64,000 nucleotides of DNA, from contig NZ_WNZW01000007.1 of NCBI RefSeq assembly GCF_009725165.1, positions 186,001 through 250,000 on the forward strand, written 5' to 3'. How positions within the stretch are numbered: position 1 is the first letter of the stretch; each line of letters opens with the position of its first letter. The position numbers were made by a program, and so were the translations under genes. Source of the DNA: Paenibacillus woosongensis (lineage in GTDB: Bacteria; Bacillota; Bacilli; Paenibacillales; Paenibacillaceae). Shown here piece after piece: positions 10,501 to 23,000 of this stretch. The notes below the pieces were generated by a model. The model saw only the letters and a program-made list of their open reading frames with translations, was not told the DNA's origin and ran no database searches.

Positions 10501-10871
10501 TTCAGCGTCGTCTGATGGCTTACGGGCGTCTTGATCACCAAGATGTCATGCGGTGGCGGAGTCCCACTCTGGTCTGCGCTATATGAAGGCATGCCAATCA
10601 GCACATGGCCTCGCCCAGTATATTTGAACAGCAGGCTTTTTACTCCTGCCAAAACAATCATGTACAGAGCCAAATCCGAACCGCCAGCAAGACGAATGAT
10701 TCTCTCCGATAGTTCGTTCGGCAGGGTACGTTGTACCAAGCCCGGATCAGCCGCAGCTTCCCCGCCCTCGGATAATTTGGAGGAATAACTGTAGGGAAGG
10801 AAGCTCAGGCTGTCATCGGCGTCAAACTTGCTGCTCCAGTACCGCTCTTCCTTTTCAAACAAATATTTCAT
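7557..10871 (-). CDS. pmxB: PmxB, polymyxin synthetase termination module (partial C - A(Thr) - T - thioesterase)
   Basis: A 1104-residue NRPS. Residues 1-~235 resemble the C-terminal half of a condensation domain and lack the HHxxxDG motif. The A domain has SGTTGRPKG near residue 425 and pocket residues D-F-W-N-I-G-M-V-H-K, the classical threonine code. The carrier domain (ELGGNSL) is near 812. A type I thioesterase domain fills the last ~250 residues. Its nucleophile elbow reads GYCFGG, so the usual Ser is replaced by Cys938. The ATG at 10871 has a GGAGG site 6 bases upstream. In polymyxin assembly this protein adds Thr-10 and the thioesterase closes the heptapeptide ring onto the Dab-4 side chain. 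Size and module content agree with PmxB; the Cys elbow is noteworthy (see findings). Confidence 0.93.
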   Translation of the reverse strand: MKYLFEKEERYWSSKFDADDSLSFLPYSYSSKLSEGGEAAADPGLVQRTLPNELSERIIRLAGGSDLALYMIVLAGVKSLLFKYTGRGHVLIGMPSYSADQSGTPPPHDILVIKTPVSHQTTLKTLLGGIKASIGEALEHQHLPFRKMLEKLHLDYTGDGHPVVNTVASFAQIHPGPLGSQVAADTVFCFDRKDQSIELEVSFDRQRYERAFVEQAADHLVRLLSVLLFHPDLELGQAAMLSSDETETLLKRFNDTETEFERGKTIHGLFEEQVELYPDKVAAVMNERQLTYRELNERSNRLARKLREAGVEADQLVAILAERSLDMVVGILAILKAGGAYVPVDPEYPEERIRFMIEDSGAPLLLIQKHLHEKTDFAGIRLELDDFVWGDRDSDTNSDDTLNASNLEPISGPRNLAYVIYTSGTTGRPKGTLIEHKNVVRLLFNDKNLFDFGPSDTWTLFHSFCFDFSVWEMYGALLNGGKLVIVPPLTAKNPADFLALLGREQVTILNQTPTYFYQLLRKVLADHPYDLRIRNVIFGGEALSPLLLKGFKTKYPETKLINMYGITETTVHVTYKEITWIEIEAAKSNIGKPIPTLRVYVLDENRHPVPIGVAGEMYVAGEGLARGYLNRPDLTAEKFVDSPFAEGEKLYRSGDLAAWLPDGNIEYLGRIDHQVKIRGYRIELDEIETQLLRIAAVQEAKVLDRNDANGQKQLVAYYVAETRLAAHELKVELAKQLPGYMIPSYLVQLSQMPLTPNGKMNRKALPAPEEAVVLGAEYVAPRTLLEMKIARAWQDTLGVPQVGVKDNFFELGGNSLSLMRLIQAVYDETGIEIPLNRQFHNVTVEAMAFGEGGLGLDKGGDSFIKLNKEGDLNVFCFPPGSGFGIGYRELATRLDGRFVLYGIDFIDDTNDYEVMLNRYVDEIVRIQPEGPYVLLGYCFGGNLTFEVAKTMEKRGYSVTDVLMVDSWIKNTLTPPETSEKELKEMLADFDEEEKELMSNPLVRERVHRKVKATLAYEAQLVNSGTVSARIYELIAKDSEAFRREHQLPSWRGATTQAYADYRLEGAHEELLELTRVEETAVVIRDILAQVKRQIEAEAGVLHGS

Positions 10872-11089
10872 TCGTACCTCCCTAAAAATGAAGTAGCCAC
10901 ATGCCCGGCGCAGGTCGGAAAAAGTTTGCTTTCGCCCTGCGCGTTTACGGGTTTGGACGTTATTCGCCGTCTTCCCTGAGAATGTGCCCCGGAATGAGTG
11001 CGCCGGAATGTGCCCCAGTGTGCGCCAAGATATAAGCCGGAATGTACGCCGCTTTCACTTGACGGCGGAGACGTGCTTACGCTTAAAGA
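10872..11089 (-). other. pmxA-pmxB intergenic region with stem-loop
   Basis: A 218-bp gap inside the operon. It contains an inverted repeat (GCGCAGG 10908-10914 with CCTGCGC 10936-10942) just upstream of the pmxB ribosome site, and a GC-rich stretch of imperfect short direct repeats (GGAATG.., GTGCGCC..) at about 10980-11060. There is no T run after the stem, so it is more likely an mRNA processing or stability element than a terminator. Confidence 0.3.
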
Positions 11090-14000
11090 TTAAAACGCGA
11101 ATTCGATCGTATCGACGGCACTCTTTGCGCCTGCCGCCGGTTTATGGCATTCAATCCGCCTTAGCTCGATTTGTGGATTTTCCGCAATTTGAGACAACAC
11201 CCTCAGGTAATCCTCAGTCAAGGTGCGGATCATCGCTTCTTTAAGCAGCTTGGCGGCGTAGAAGAAGCCCCCACTCAGCGCCCCGTTGTTTTCATACATA
11301 AACAGGGTCAGATCGAACTTCGCTTCCTCCAATTGGTCAAGCTCATAATTCTTCAGGCTGACCCCTTCCAGCTCGATGTCTCGTTCTTCGATATTTTGCA
11401 AGTCGAAGACGGCGTCGAACAGCGGGAAGCGACCCGGCTCCCGCTTCACATTCAAACGCTCCACGAGCTCCTCGAATGGATAATCCTGATTCTCGAAAGC
11501 ATTCAAAGCCGTTTCCTTCACTTCTTCCAGGTAGGACAAGAACGTTTTGTCGCCCGACGGACGATTACGAATCGCCAACGTATTGACAAACATCCCGATA
11601 ACCGGTTCCAAATCGGCGTTCGTTCTTCCCGCCACCGGGGTGCCCACGACCAAGTCCTCCTGCCCGCTGTACTTGGACAGCAGTACGGTATAAGCCGCAA
11701 GCAGCACCATGAACAGCGTGCTTTCACGCTCGGCCGCCAATTCGCGCAGCCGCGCAGAGAGAGAAGCCTCGACGTCGAACTCCAGATGCGCGCCTTCGTA
11801 GCTGCGAACCGCAGACCGTTCATAATCCAGCGGCAAGTCCCCCTTCGGCAGTTCGCCTTCGAAGGTTCGCAGCCAGTACGTTTCCTGTCGCCCGATCCGC
11901 TCTCGGTGGGCCTCCGACTGCTGCCAAACGGCATAATCCTTATATTGAATACGCAGTGGCGGCAGTTCTTCCCCAGCGTAGAAACTCGATAACTCATCGA
12001 TCACAATCGCCATCGATACGCCGTCGGACACGATATGGTGCATGTCGAAAAGGAGAATATGCAGGTTCGGCTCCAGCTCGATGACCCCGGCGCGCAGCAG
12101 CGGCGGCTGGCCGAGATCAAACGGACGAACGAAGCTGCGGACGATCTGCTCGATTTGAGCCACATCCTCTTTATCCGCTTGATGATGCTCGATAGCAAAA
12201 TCGACCTGCGGGTAAATCCGCTGAACCGCTTCGCCCTTCACGATTTCAAAACCGGTGCGCAGCGATTCATGCCGTGTGATCAATTGCCGCAAGGCGGCTT
12301 CCAAACGGTCTAAATCAAACTCACCTTCCACCTGCACCAGCTCTGGCATGTTGTAAAGTTGATCGGCTCCATCCAGCGTATGCTGAATGAACAGTCGTTT
12401 CTGTGCAGAAGACAGAGGGTAGTACTCCCTCTCCTCCGCTTGAGGAATGGCCTCATGCTCTTGCCGTTCCATCCGGGCAATCGCCTCGGCCATTGCCGCA
12501 ATCGTCGAGTGACGGAATACGTCGCGCAGCGGCAGGTTGACGTTTAATTCCTTAAATACCTTACCCGCCAGCGCCGTCGCCCGCAGGGAGTGACCGCCGA
12601 TGTCGAAGAAGTTATCGTGAACGCCAATCTCCTTCGCAAGCCCCAGCACCTCCTGCCAAATCGCCGCCAGCTTCGTCTCCAGCTCATTGCGCGGTGCGAC
12701 ATACTCCGTTCCGCTTCCCGCTTCCCCTTCCGGCGCCGGCAGCGCCTTCCGGTCAATCTTTCCGTTCGGCGTCAGAGGCAGACGCTCCAGCTCCACAAAG
12801 TACAACGGGATCATGTAGCCCGGCAGCTCCTGCGCCAACAAGCTGCGCAATTCGTTTACCGCCAGCTCCGCTCCGGTATCCAGCGTGTAATACGCGCACA
12901 GCACCTTCTGACCGTTCGCGTCACTTCGAACTAGCACCACCGCTTCGCGCACGCCTTCCACCCGTAGCAGCTGCGACTCGATCTCACCCATCTCAATCCG
13001 GTAGCCCCGGATTTTCGCCTGGTTGTCGATCCGGCCGATGAAGTCCACGTTGCCGTCCTCCATCCACCGCGCCAGGTCTCCCGTGCGGTACAGCCGCTCG
13101 CCCGCGGCGAACGGACTGTCTACGAACTTCACTTCCGTCAGCTCCGGACGGTTCAAGTACCCGCGCGCCACTCCAACTCCGCCGATGACCAGCTCGCCCA
13201 GCACACCTACCGGCACCGGGTTCAGGTACGCATCCACGATGTAGAACTTCGCATTCAGCCACGCTTTGCCGATCGGCACATGGCCTGTCTGCGGCAGCTT
13301 CGTCAGCTCCTCATCGTAGAAGCTGGAGTCGATCGCCGCTTCCGTCACGCCGTAGGCGTTGATGATCCGGAACAACGAGCCGAAGCGTTCCTGCAAGGTT
13401 CGGTAATCCGCCACGCTGCAGCTGTCCGAGCTCGTGATCAACAGCTCCATCCAGCTCATATCCAGCCCCTGCTCGTGCACGTATTCCATAAACGGCACGA
13501 TGAGTGCTGGCGTCGATTCAAAAATGGTAACCCGCTCCCGCTCTATCCAGTCGTACAGACGAGACGGATCGATCCGATCGTCCTTCGGCACAATCACCAT
13601 TGTGCCTCCGTTGTACAGCGTCCGTGCAATATCGCCCACAAACACGTCGAACGAGAAGCTTGCGAGCTGCATTAGCCGCACCGGGAACTGATCCAACCGA
13701 TATTCCCGGCGGTAACCCGCCGCCGTGCTCACCAGACTGCGGTGCTCGATCATTACACCTTTCGGCTTTCCTGTCGTTCCCGACGTATAGATCACGTATG
13801 CCAAATCCTCCGGACGGGCTTCATGGAATCCACCGAAGTCGCCCATGTCAACATAGTGATGGCTCTCATCGCCGCCATTCACAGCACCCGTCAGCTTGCC
13901 GGCGACCATCTCGGAGACAAAGCTCGAAACCATTCCAGAGCCCATCGGCGCATTTCCCCGCTCATCGCTGTACGACGCTTCGTCGTCCAAATACAGCACC

Positions 14001-17000
14001 GATGTCAGCGCCAGCTCCTCCTCGCCGAGCCATGCTTCGGCACGCTCTCGCAGCGCCGTTTGCGTCAGCAGCACCTTCGCTCCGCTGTCTTCAAGCATGA
14101 ACCGCACGCGGTCCGCCGGATAATCCGGATCGAGCGGCACATAGGCCCCGCCCGCTTTCCAGACGGCCAGCACGGCCACCAGCAAGTCTACCGAACGCTC
14201 GGCGAGAATGCCGACGATCGTCTCCCGGCCAATGCCGTTTGCGCGCAGCGTGGCCGCCAAGCGATTCGCCCGCGCGTTCAGCTCCGCATACGTCAGCCGG
14301 TCGTTCTCGTACACGACGGCCTCCGCTTCCGGCGTGCGTTCCGCCTGTTCCTCAAACAGTCGGTGGAACGCGGATGCAGGAGCCGCTTCCGGCTGCACCG
14401 GGTTAAACTCGCCGAGAATTTGCTCTTTTTCCTCTGCTGTCAGCAAGTTCAACTCAGCGATCTTCGCATTCGGACGGCTTACGATCGTTTCGAGCAGTTG
14501 CTCGTAATGTTTCGCCAGCCGTTCGATCGTCTCCCTTTTGTAGAGAGCCGTCGCATATTCGAAGCTGTAATCCAAGCCTCCATTCTCCTCGCCCACATCC
14601 AAGCTGATATCAAACTTCGCGGTATCCAGTGCGCTCGGATAAGGAGTCAGGTGAAGCCCTTCCAGCTCAAACTCCTCGTTCTCCGTATTCTGCATCGTAA
14701 ACAGCGTGTCGAAGAGCGGATTGCGGCTTAAATCACGGGTGACTTGCACCTTATCCACCAATTCTTCGAACGGATAGTTTTGATGCTCGAAAGCGTGGAG
14801 GGTCGTTTCTTTGACTTCGTTCAGGTATGACAGGAATGTCTTCTCCGAAGCCGGATAACTGCGGATCGCCAACGTGTTTAAGAAAATCCCGATCAACGGC
14901 TGCACATCTCCATGATTCCTTCCGGCAATCGGCGTACCGACGATCACATCCTCCTGACCTGAGTATTTATGCAATAGCACGTTATATGCCGCCAGCAGCA
15001 CCATAAACAGCGTTGTACCCGTTTCCGAGGCCAACTGCTTTAGGCGCTCAGTTTTCGAAGCGTCGAAGAAAAACTCCAGCGTGTGCCCTTCATAGCTCTG
15101 CACAGCCGGACGCGGATAATCGGTCGGCATTTCCAGCACCGGAAGCTCGCCTTGGAACATGTCCAGCCAGTACACCTCCTGACGCTGAAGCCGTTGCTTC
15201 TGCTCCTGCGAATGCTGCCAAACAGTGTAGTCTTTGTACTGAATACGTAAAGGCTCCAATTGCTCGCCGCCGTACAAGCGAACGAATTCTTCAACAAAGA
15301 TTTCTATCGAGACGCCATCGGAAATAATATGGTGCATGTCGTACATTAGAATATGGCGTTCCGGAGCCAGCTCGACAAGGCCTACCCTCAGTAGCGGAGG
15401 CTTCGCCAGGTCAAACGGACGTACAAAACGGCGAACCGTCTCTTGGGCCTCTTGCTCATCCACTTGATAGAACTCTACGGCGAAATTTACATCCTGGTAA
15501 ATCCGCTGCGATGCTTCGCCATCCACCATTTCGAACCCGGTGCGCAGCGTTTCATGCCGCGCCACGAGCTGACGTAACACTTCTTCGAACCTTGCCCGGT
15601 CCAAATCACCCTCCAGCAGCATCGCTTCCGGCATATTGTAGCTAAGCTCTGCGCCTTCCAGTTGATTTAGGATAAAGAGACGTTTTTGAGCAAAAGATTG
15701 CGGGTACACCTCTCGTTCATCTGCCACTGGAATAGCAACAAATGTCTGCTCATCCAGCCGGGAAATGGCGGCCGCCATGCTCTCGATGGTGGAATGGCGG
15801 AACACATCGCGAAGCGGCAGATCCACGTTCAGCTCCTTATGAATCTTACTAATCAGCGCCGTCGCCCGCAGGGAGTGACCGCCGATGTCGAAGAAGTTGT
15901 CGTGAACGCCAATCTCCTTCGCAAGCCCCAGCACCTCCTGCCAAATCGACGCCAACTTCATCTCCAGCTCATTGCGCGGTGCGACATACTCCGTTCCGCT
16001 TCCCGCTTCCCCTTCCGGCGCCGGCAGCGCCTTCCGGTCAATCTTTCCGTTCGGCGTCAGAGGCAGACGCTCCAGCTCAACAAAGTACGAAGGGATCATA
16101 TATCCTGGCAGCTCCTGCGCCAGCGCGCTTCGCAAATCGTTCACTGCCAGCTCCGCTCCGGTATCCGGCGTGTAATACGCGCACAGCGCTTTCTGCCCGT
16201 TCGCGTCACTTCGAACTAGCACCACCGCTTCGCGCACGCCTTCCACCCGTAGCAGCTGCGACTCGATCTCACCCATCTCAATCCGGTAGCCCCGGATTTT
16301 CGCCTGGTTGTCGATCCGGCCGATGAAGTCCACGTTGCCGTCCTCCATCCATCGCGCCAAGTCTCCCGTGCGGTACAGTCGCTCGCCCGCGGCGAACGGG
16401 CTATCTACGAACTTCTCTTCCGTCAGCACCGGACGGTTTAAGTACCCGCGTGCTACCCCAACTCCGCCGATAACCAACTCGCCCAGCACCCCGACCGGCA
16501 CCGGGTTCAGATGCGCGTCCACGATGTAGAATTTCGCATTCAGCCACGCTTTGCCGATCGGCACATGACCTGTCTGCGGCAGCTTCGTCAGCTCCTCATC
16601 ATAGAAGCTGGAGTCAATCGCCGCTTCCGTCACGCCGTAGGCGTTAATGATTCGGAACAACGAACCGAAGCGTTCCTGCAAGGTTCGGTAATCCGCCACG
16701 CTGCAGCTGTCCGAGCTCGTGATCAACAGCTCCATCCAGCTCATATCCAGCCCCTGCTCGTGCACGTATTCCATAAACGGCACGATGAGTGCTGGCGTCG
16801 ATTCAAAAATGGTAATCCGCTCCCGCTCGATCCAGTAGTACAGACGAGACGGATCGATCCGATCGTCCTTCGGCACTATCACCATTGTGCCTCCGTTGTA
16901 CAGCGTCCGTGCAATATCTCCCACGAACACGTCGAACGAGAAGCTTGCGAGCTGCAGTAGCCGCACCGGGAACTGATCCAACCGATATTCCCGGCGGTAA

Positions 17001-20000
17001 CCCGCCGCCGTGCTCACCAGACTGCGGTGCTCGATCATCACGCCCTTCGGCTTGCCTGTCGTTCCCGACGTATAGATCACGTATGCCAAATCCTCCGGAC
17101 GGGCTTCATGGAAGCTGTCCATGCCAACGACATTCTGATAGCTCTCATCGCTGTCGTCCACAGTACCCGTCAGCTTGCCGGAGACCATCTGGGAGACAAA
17201 GCCCGAAACCATTCCAGCGCCCATCGGTGCATTTCCCCGCTCGTCACTGTACGACACTTCGTCGTCGAGGTACAGCACCGATGCCAGCGCCAGCTCCTCC
17301 TCGCTGAGCCACGCTTCGGCGCGCGCTCGCAGCGCCGTTTGCGTCAGCAGTACCTTCGCTCCGCTGTCTTCGAGCATGAACCGCACACGATCCACCGGAT
17401 AGTCCGGATCGAGCGGCACATAGGCTCCGCCCGCTTTCCAGACGGCCAGCACGGCCACCAGCAAGTCCAACGAACGCTCGGCGAGAATACCGACGATCGT
17501 CTCCCGGCCGATGCCGCTTGCGCGCAGCGTGGCCGCCAAGCGATTCGCCCGCTCATTCAGCTCCTCATACGTCAGCCGGTCGTTCTCGTACACGACGGCC
17601 TCCGCTTCCGGCGTTCGCTCCACCTGTTCCTCAAACAGCCGATGGAACGCGGCTGCAGGAGCTGCTTCCGGCTGCACCGGGTTAAACGCGCCAAGAATTC
17701 GCTCCTTTTCCTCTGCCGTCAGCAAGTTCAGCTCGGCGATCTTCGCATCCGGACGGCTTACGATCGCCGCAAGCAAATGTCCGAAATGAGTCGCCAGCCG
17801 CCGGATCGTGCTTTCTTTATAAAGAGCTGTTGCGAATTCAAAGCTGCACTCCAGGCGGCCGTTTTCTTCCGTAACATCCACACTTAGGTCGAATTTTGCC
17901 ATGCCGTATTCGCTAGGGTAGGGGGATAATTTCAGCCCTTCCAGTTCAAACGCTGTCTCCTCCAGGTTTTGCAGGGAGAACATCGTGTCAAATAACGGGT
18001 TGCGGCTCAAATCCCGGTTGATCTGCACTTTATCAACGAGCTCTTCGAACGGATAATTCTGATGCTCGTAAGCGCCTAAGGTCGTTTGTTTCACTTCTTC
18101 CAAATATGACGTGAAGGTCTTCTCCGAAGCCGGATAATTGCGGATCGCCAGCGTATTGACGAACATTCCGATCAAAGGCTGCGTGTCTCCGTGCCTTCGT
18201 CCGGCAATCGACGTTCCAACAATCAAATCGTCCTGGCCCGTATATTTATGCAAAAGCACGGTATATGCCGCTAGCAGCACCATATACAGCGTCGTTCCTC
18301 TTTGAGCGGCTAATTGCTTCAAGCCTTCGCTTGTTACCTCGTCCACGAAGGACGTCAGCGTTTGTCCCTCAAAGCTCTGCACGGCCGGACGCGGATAGTC
18401 CGTCGGCATTTCCAGAACCGGCAGTTCCCCCCGGTAACGGTCCAGCCAGTAAGCTTCCTCGCGTTTCAACTGCGCTTTTTGCTCGTCCGACTGCTGCCAT
18501 ACCGCATAGTCCTTATATTGAATGCGCAAAGGTTCTAATGACTCGCCGCCGTACAGACGAACGAGTTCCTCGACGAACACGTCCATAGAAATCCCGTCGG
18601 AGACGATATGATGCATGTCGAACATCAACAAATAACGTTCGGCTGCCAGCTCTACCAGCTCCGCTCGTAGCAGCGGAGGCTTCGCTAAGTCAAAAGGCCG
18701 GATAAAGGCCTGCACGACTTCGGGCGCTTCTTCCTCGCTCGCATCACAGTACTGAACGGCAAAGTCAACGCTCTCGTAAATGCGCTGTACAGCTTCACCT
18801 TGTACGATCTCAAAGCCAGTTCGCAGTGTTTCGTGTCGTGCGATCAGTCCGCGGAAAGCCTTCTCCAGCAGGCTCCGGTCAATCGTTCCTTCCAGCATCA
18901 GTACGCCCGGCATGTTATAGCTCAGATCAGCCCCTTCCAGCTGATTCAGGATAAACAGCCGCTTCTGAGCTGAGGAAAGCGGATAATATGCTCTTACGCC
19001 TGCCAGCGGAATCGACGAAAACGACTGCTCTCCAATCCGGGAGATAGCTAGCGCCATCTCTTCGAGCGTCGAATAGCGGAATACGTCGCGCAGAGACAGC
19101 TCGACGTTCAGCTCCTGGTGCACCTTGCTCACCAATGTCGTCGCCCGCAGAGAATGACCACCCAGATCGAAGAAATTGTCATGGACACCGATATGCTCCA
19201 ATCCCAGCACGCTTTTCCAAATTCCGGCCAAGCGGGCTTCCAGCGGAGTGCGAGGCGGAGTACTTCCTTCGCCTGTCTGCAAGCTCTCTTCCGGCGCCGG
19301 GAGAGAGCGTCGGTCGACTTTGCCATTCGTTGTTAACGGAAGTTGCGCCAACTGGATCAGGTACGCCGGGATCATATAGGCCGGAAGTTCCTGGGATATC
19401 ACGCTCTTCACCTCGGCTGTCGAAAGCTCGCGATCCGCTTCATAATAAGCACACAGTTGCTTCTCGCCGGAGGTATTTTCCCTCACCAATACCGTCGCCT
19501 TTCGAATTCCTTCTACTTTCTGCAGCTGAGCTTCGATCTCGCCCAGCTCAATACGGAAGCCGCGGATTTTCACTTGGTCGTCCGTCCGCCCCACATATTC
19601 AATCGTTCCGTCCGGCAACCACTTCGCCAAGTCCCCCGTCCGATACATGCGCTCTCCCGGCACAAACGGATTGTCCACAAATTTCTCCGCCGTTAGCTCC
19701 GGCCGGTTATTGTAGCCCCGTACCAATCCTTCTCCACCGACACAAAGCTCCCCAACCACGCCGATAGGTAAAAGCTTGTTCTGATTATCGACGATATACA
19801 CCGTCGTATTGCTGATCGGCCGTCCGATGGGTACGGTTACCGCCGACTCATCGACGAAATCGACCGGAAGATACGTGGTATAAACCGTACTTTCCGTTGG
19901 GCCGTAAACATGGTTGAGCCTGCCTGGTCCGATATGGGCGAGTGCTTTACGCACATGGCCAACCGACACGCGCTCTCCTCCGAACAAAATCGCCCGGACA

Positions 20001-23000
20001 TCCCGCAAGCAGTCGACGTTCACATCTACAAGGACGTTGAAGAAAGCCGTCGTAATAAACATGACCGAGATGCGCTCGCGCTGAATGAGAGCCGCCAGCC
20101 GGCCGATTTCCAGCAAAGTCTCGCGGGGAACCAGCACTAATCGCGCTCCGTTGGTCAAAGCGCCGAAAATATCGAAAATCGCTCCGTCGAACGAATAGGT
20201 TGAAAGCTGGAGGAGATGATCCCGCTCGGTGATGTCGATATAATTCGTACTTTGAACGACCCTTATAATGTTGCGGTGCGAAACAAGATTGCCTTTCGGC
20301 TTGCCCGTCGTGCCTGACGTATAAATGACGCAAGCCAGATCTGTCGCTTCGATGACCGGATTTAGATTTGTGCCGTCCTCATGATAGAAGGACTCGTCAT
20401 CCAGTAAGATCACGGAGTCCAAACCCGCCAAGCGCTCGCGCAAGCGGATTTGCGTCAGCATGACCTGTGCCCCCGAATCCTCGATCAAGAAACGGATACG
20501 CTCCTCGGGATATTCCGGGTCAATCGGTACGTAAGCCGCTCCGGCTTTGTGTGCCGCCAGCATGCCCACCACCATTTCGATGGAACGCTCAGCCATAATG
20601 GCGACCAGACGGCCTTTGGATATCCCGTGGCTACGTAAGGTACGGGCAAGGCGATTGACGCGTTCGTTCAGCTCGCGGTAGGTCAGCTCTTGTTCATTCA
20701 AGGAAATAGCGGCTGCATCCGGGATGCGCTCCACCTGCTCTTCGAACAGTTGAATGAGCGTCTTCCCGCGTGGAAATTCCGTGGTGGTGTCGTTAAAACG
20801 TCCGAGAAGGTCGGCCTTTTCCGCCTCCGTCACAAGTTCCAGCTCGCCCACGGTAATTTCCGGGTTATCCGTCACCTGCTCCAGCAGATGGACGAAATGC
20901 CCCTTGAGCCGCTCGATGCTGTCTTTATCGAACACTTCGGCATTAAAGTCGAACCGAATTTCGATCTCGGCTCCCGGCACCACGGTCACGTTGAAGTTAT
21001 AGTTCGTCTGCTCCTCCATATGTACGTCAGCGATCGTCAGGTCGCCATGCTGCTGGTCGCCCGCCTGCTCCATCTGCTCGTCCACCGGATAGTTCTCAAA
21101 AGCGATGATATGGTTGACCAGGTTCTGTTTTTGCACGCTGCGAGCTTGAATTTCATACAGCGGGTAGTAATCATAACTTCCGGACTCCAGCGCTCGCTCT
21201 TGGAGCTTCGCCATCAGGTCGGCGAACACAGTGTCCGCTTCGCTCGTGACGCGGACCGGCACCGTATTGATGAACAGCCCAATCATGGACTCAATGCCCG
21301 GGATTTCCGCCGGTCTTCCAGCCACGACGCTGCCGAATACGGCATCGTTTGTTCCGTTATATTTTTGCAGCATCACGCCCCAAACGGCTTGCAGCAGCGT
21401 ATTGACCGTAACCAGGCGCTGTTTCGCCACCCGGTCCAGCCGCTCACTCAAGTCTTTACCCAGCTCCGCGGTGACGTGATCAGCTGTAAATCTGCCGTTC
21501 GGCGCCGATTCCTTTTGTCCCGGGAGTACGGTTTGCCCTTCATAACCTGCCAGGAAATCCGTCCAATAATTGGATGCCGCCTGATCGTCCTGTTTTTCCA
21601 GCCATTCGATATAAGCACCATAATCCGCTCTCTTATCTCTCACTGGCTGCTTGCCGGATACATAAGCCGAGTACGTCTCAAACAGCTCCTGCGTCAGCTG
21701 CGCTAGGCACCAGCCGTCCATCAAAATATGCTGGAAACTCCACAGCACATGATAGCTTTGCTCTTCGGTGCGCAGGATCGTAAACCGAACGAGCGCGTCA
21801 TGTTCCATGTCGAAGCCGCGAAGCTTGTCATCCTCGGCCTTTTTATCTAAGTACGCTTGTTTCTCGTCCGACTGCAAATGAAGCAGCTCCTCATATTCAA
21901 AGCCAACCGACTTGTCGCGATATATGATTTGCAGCGGCTCGCCCGTCGGTCCTTTCACAAAATTCGCCCGCAGCACCAGATGTCGTTTCGCAAGCTCCAT
22001 CCAACTCCTCTCAAAAAGCTGGACGTCGAGTGCTCCCCGCATTGTAAACCGCGTCTGCTCGAAATAAGCGGCCGTTTGCCCATCAAGCGCGACGTGGAAC
22101 CACATGCCCTTCTGCATTGGCGTAAGCGAGTAAATATTTTCGATTTCCCCGAGATGGCCCGAGCGCTGGATGATTTGTTCCAATTCTGCAATGGTCAAGC
22201 CTTTAAATTGCACGTCGCTCGGTGTCAATTCGGTGTTTTCTTTGCCTGCGCAGTGGATAATGAGCTCCCGGAGGCTTTGCTCAAGCTGCTCGGCGAAGGC
22301 TTCCATCGTTTCCTTGCGATACTGCTTCCGGCTGTAGCTGAGATCGAGCGATAAAGCGCCGTCCAGCACCATGCCGTTGATATCCAGCACAAAGCTGCGG
22401 GCCTGACGTTCACTGGCCGGGCTGCCGCTGGAATAAGAAGATATGCCGATCTCGTCCTGGTTGACATCATCATCGAATTGGCCGAGGTAGTTAAAATTAA
22501 TTTCCGGCTCTGCGCCCCAAACAAAGCCATCCTCCAATTTGGAGAGATAGCGGCATACGCCGTACCCAAGTCCTTTGTTCGGAATGCGGCGCAAATTTTC
22601 CTTGACCTGTTTAATCTGATGGGCCAAATCCCGCTCGATTTCCGGCTCCAGAACGACCGGAAACTTGGTCGTAAACCAACCGACTGTGCGTGTGATGTCA
22701 ATATCCGTTCCGATCGCTTCCCGTCCGTGTCCTTCGAGATTGATCCGCACCCGTTCGTGTCCCGTCCACTTGCGAACAGCTATGCCAAGCGCCGTTACCA
22801 AAATATCGTTCATTTCCGTGTTGTAGGCCCGATGAACCCGCTTCAGCAGCTGCTCCGTTTCTTCGGGAGTCAAACGGACGAACAGCGATTCGCTATCCTG
22901 CTGCGTCGTAACGTCGGCCTCCAGATCCTTCGGCAAGTCCAGAACCGCAATTTGTTCCACGCCCTGCCAATAAGCACGTTCCTTGGCCATTTCCGGGCTT

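Noticed and set aside
11518..11997. Long open frames on both strands across the NRPS genes
   Set aside because: They are shadow frames from GC-rich codon use; the true frames carry the C, A and T motifs throughout.
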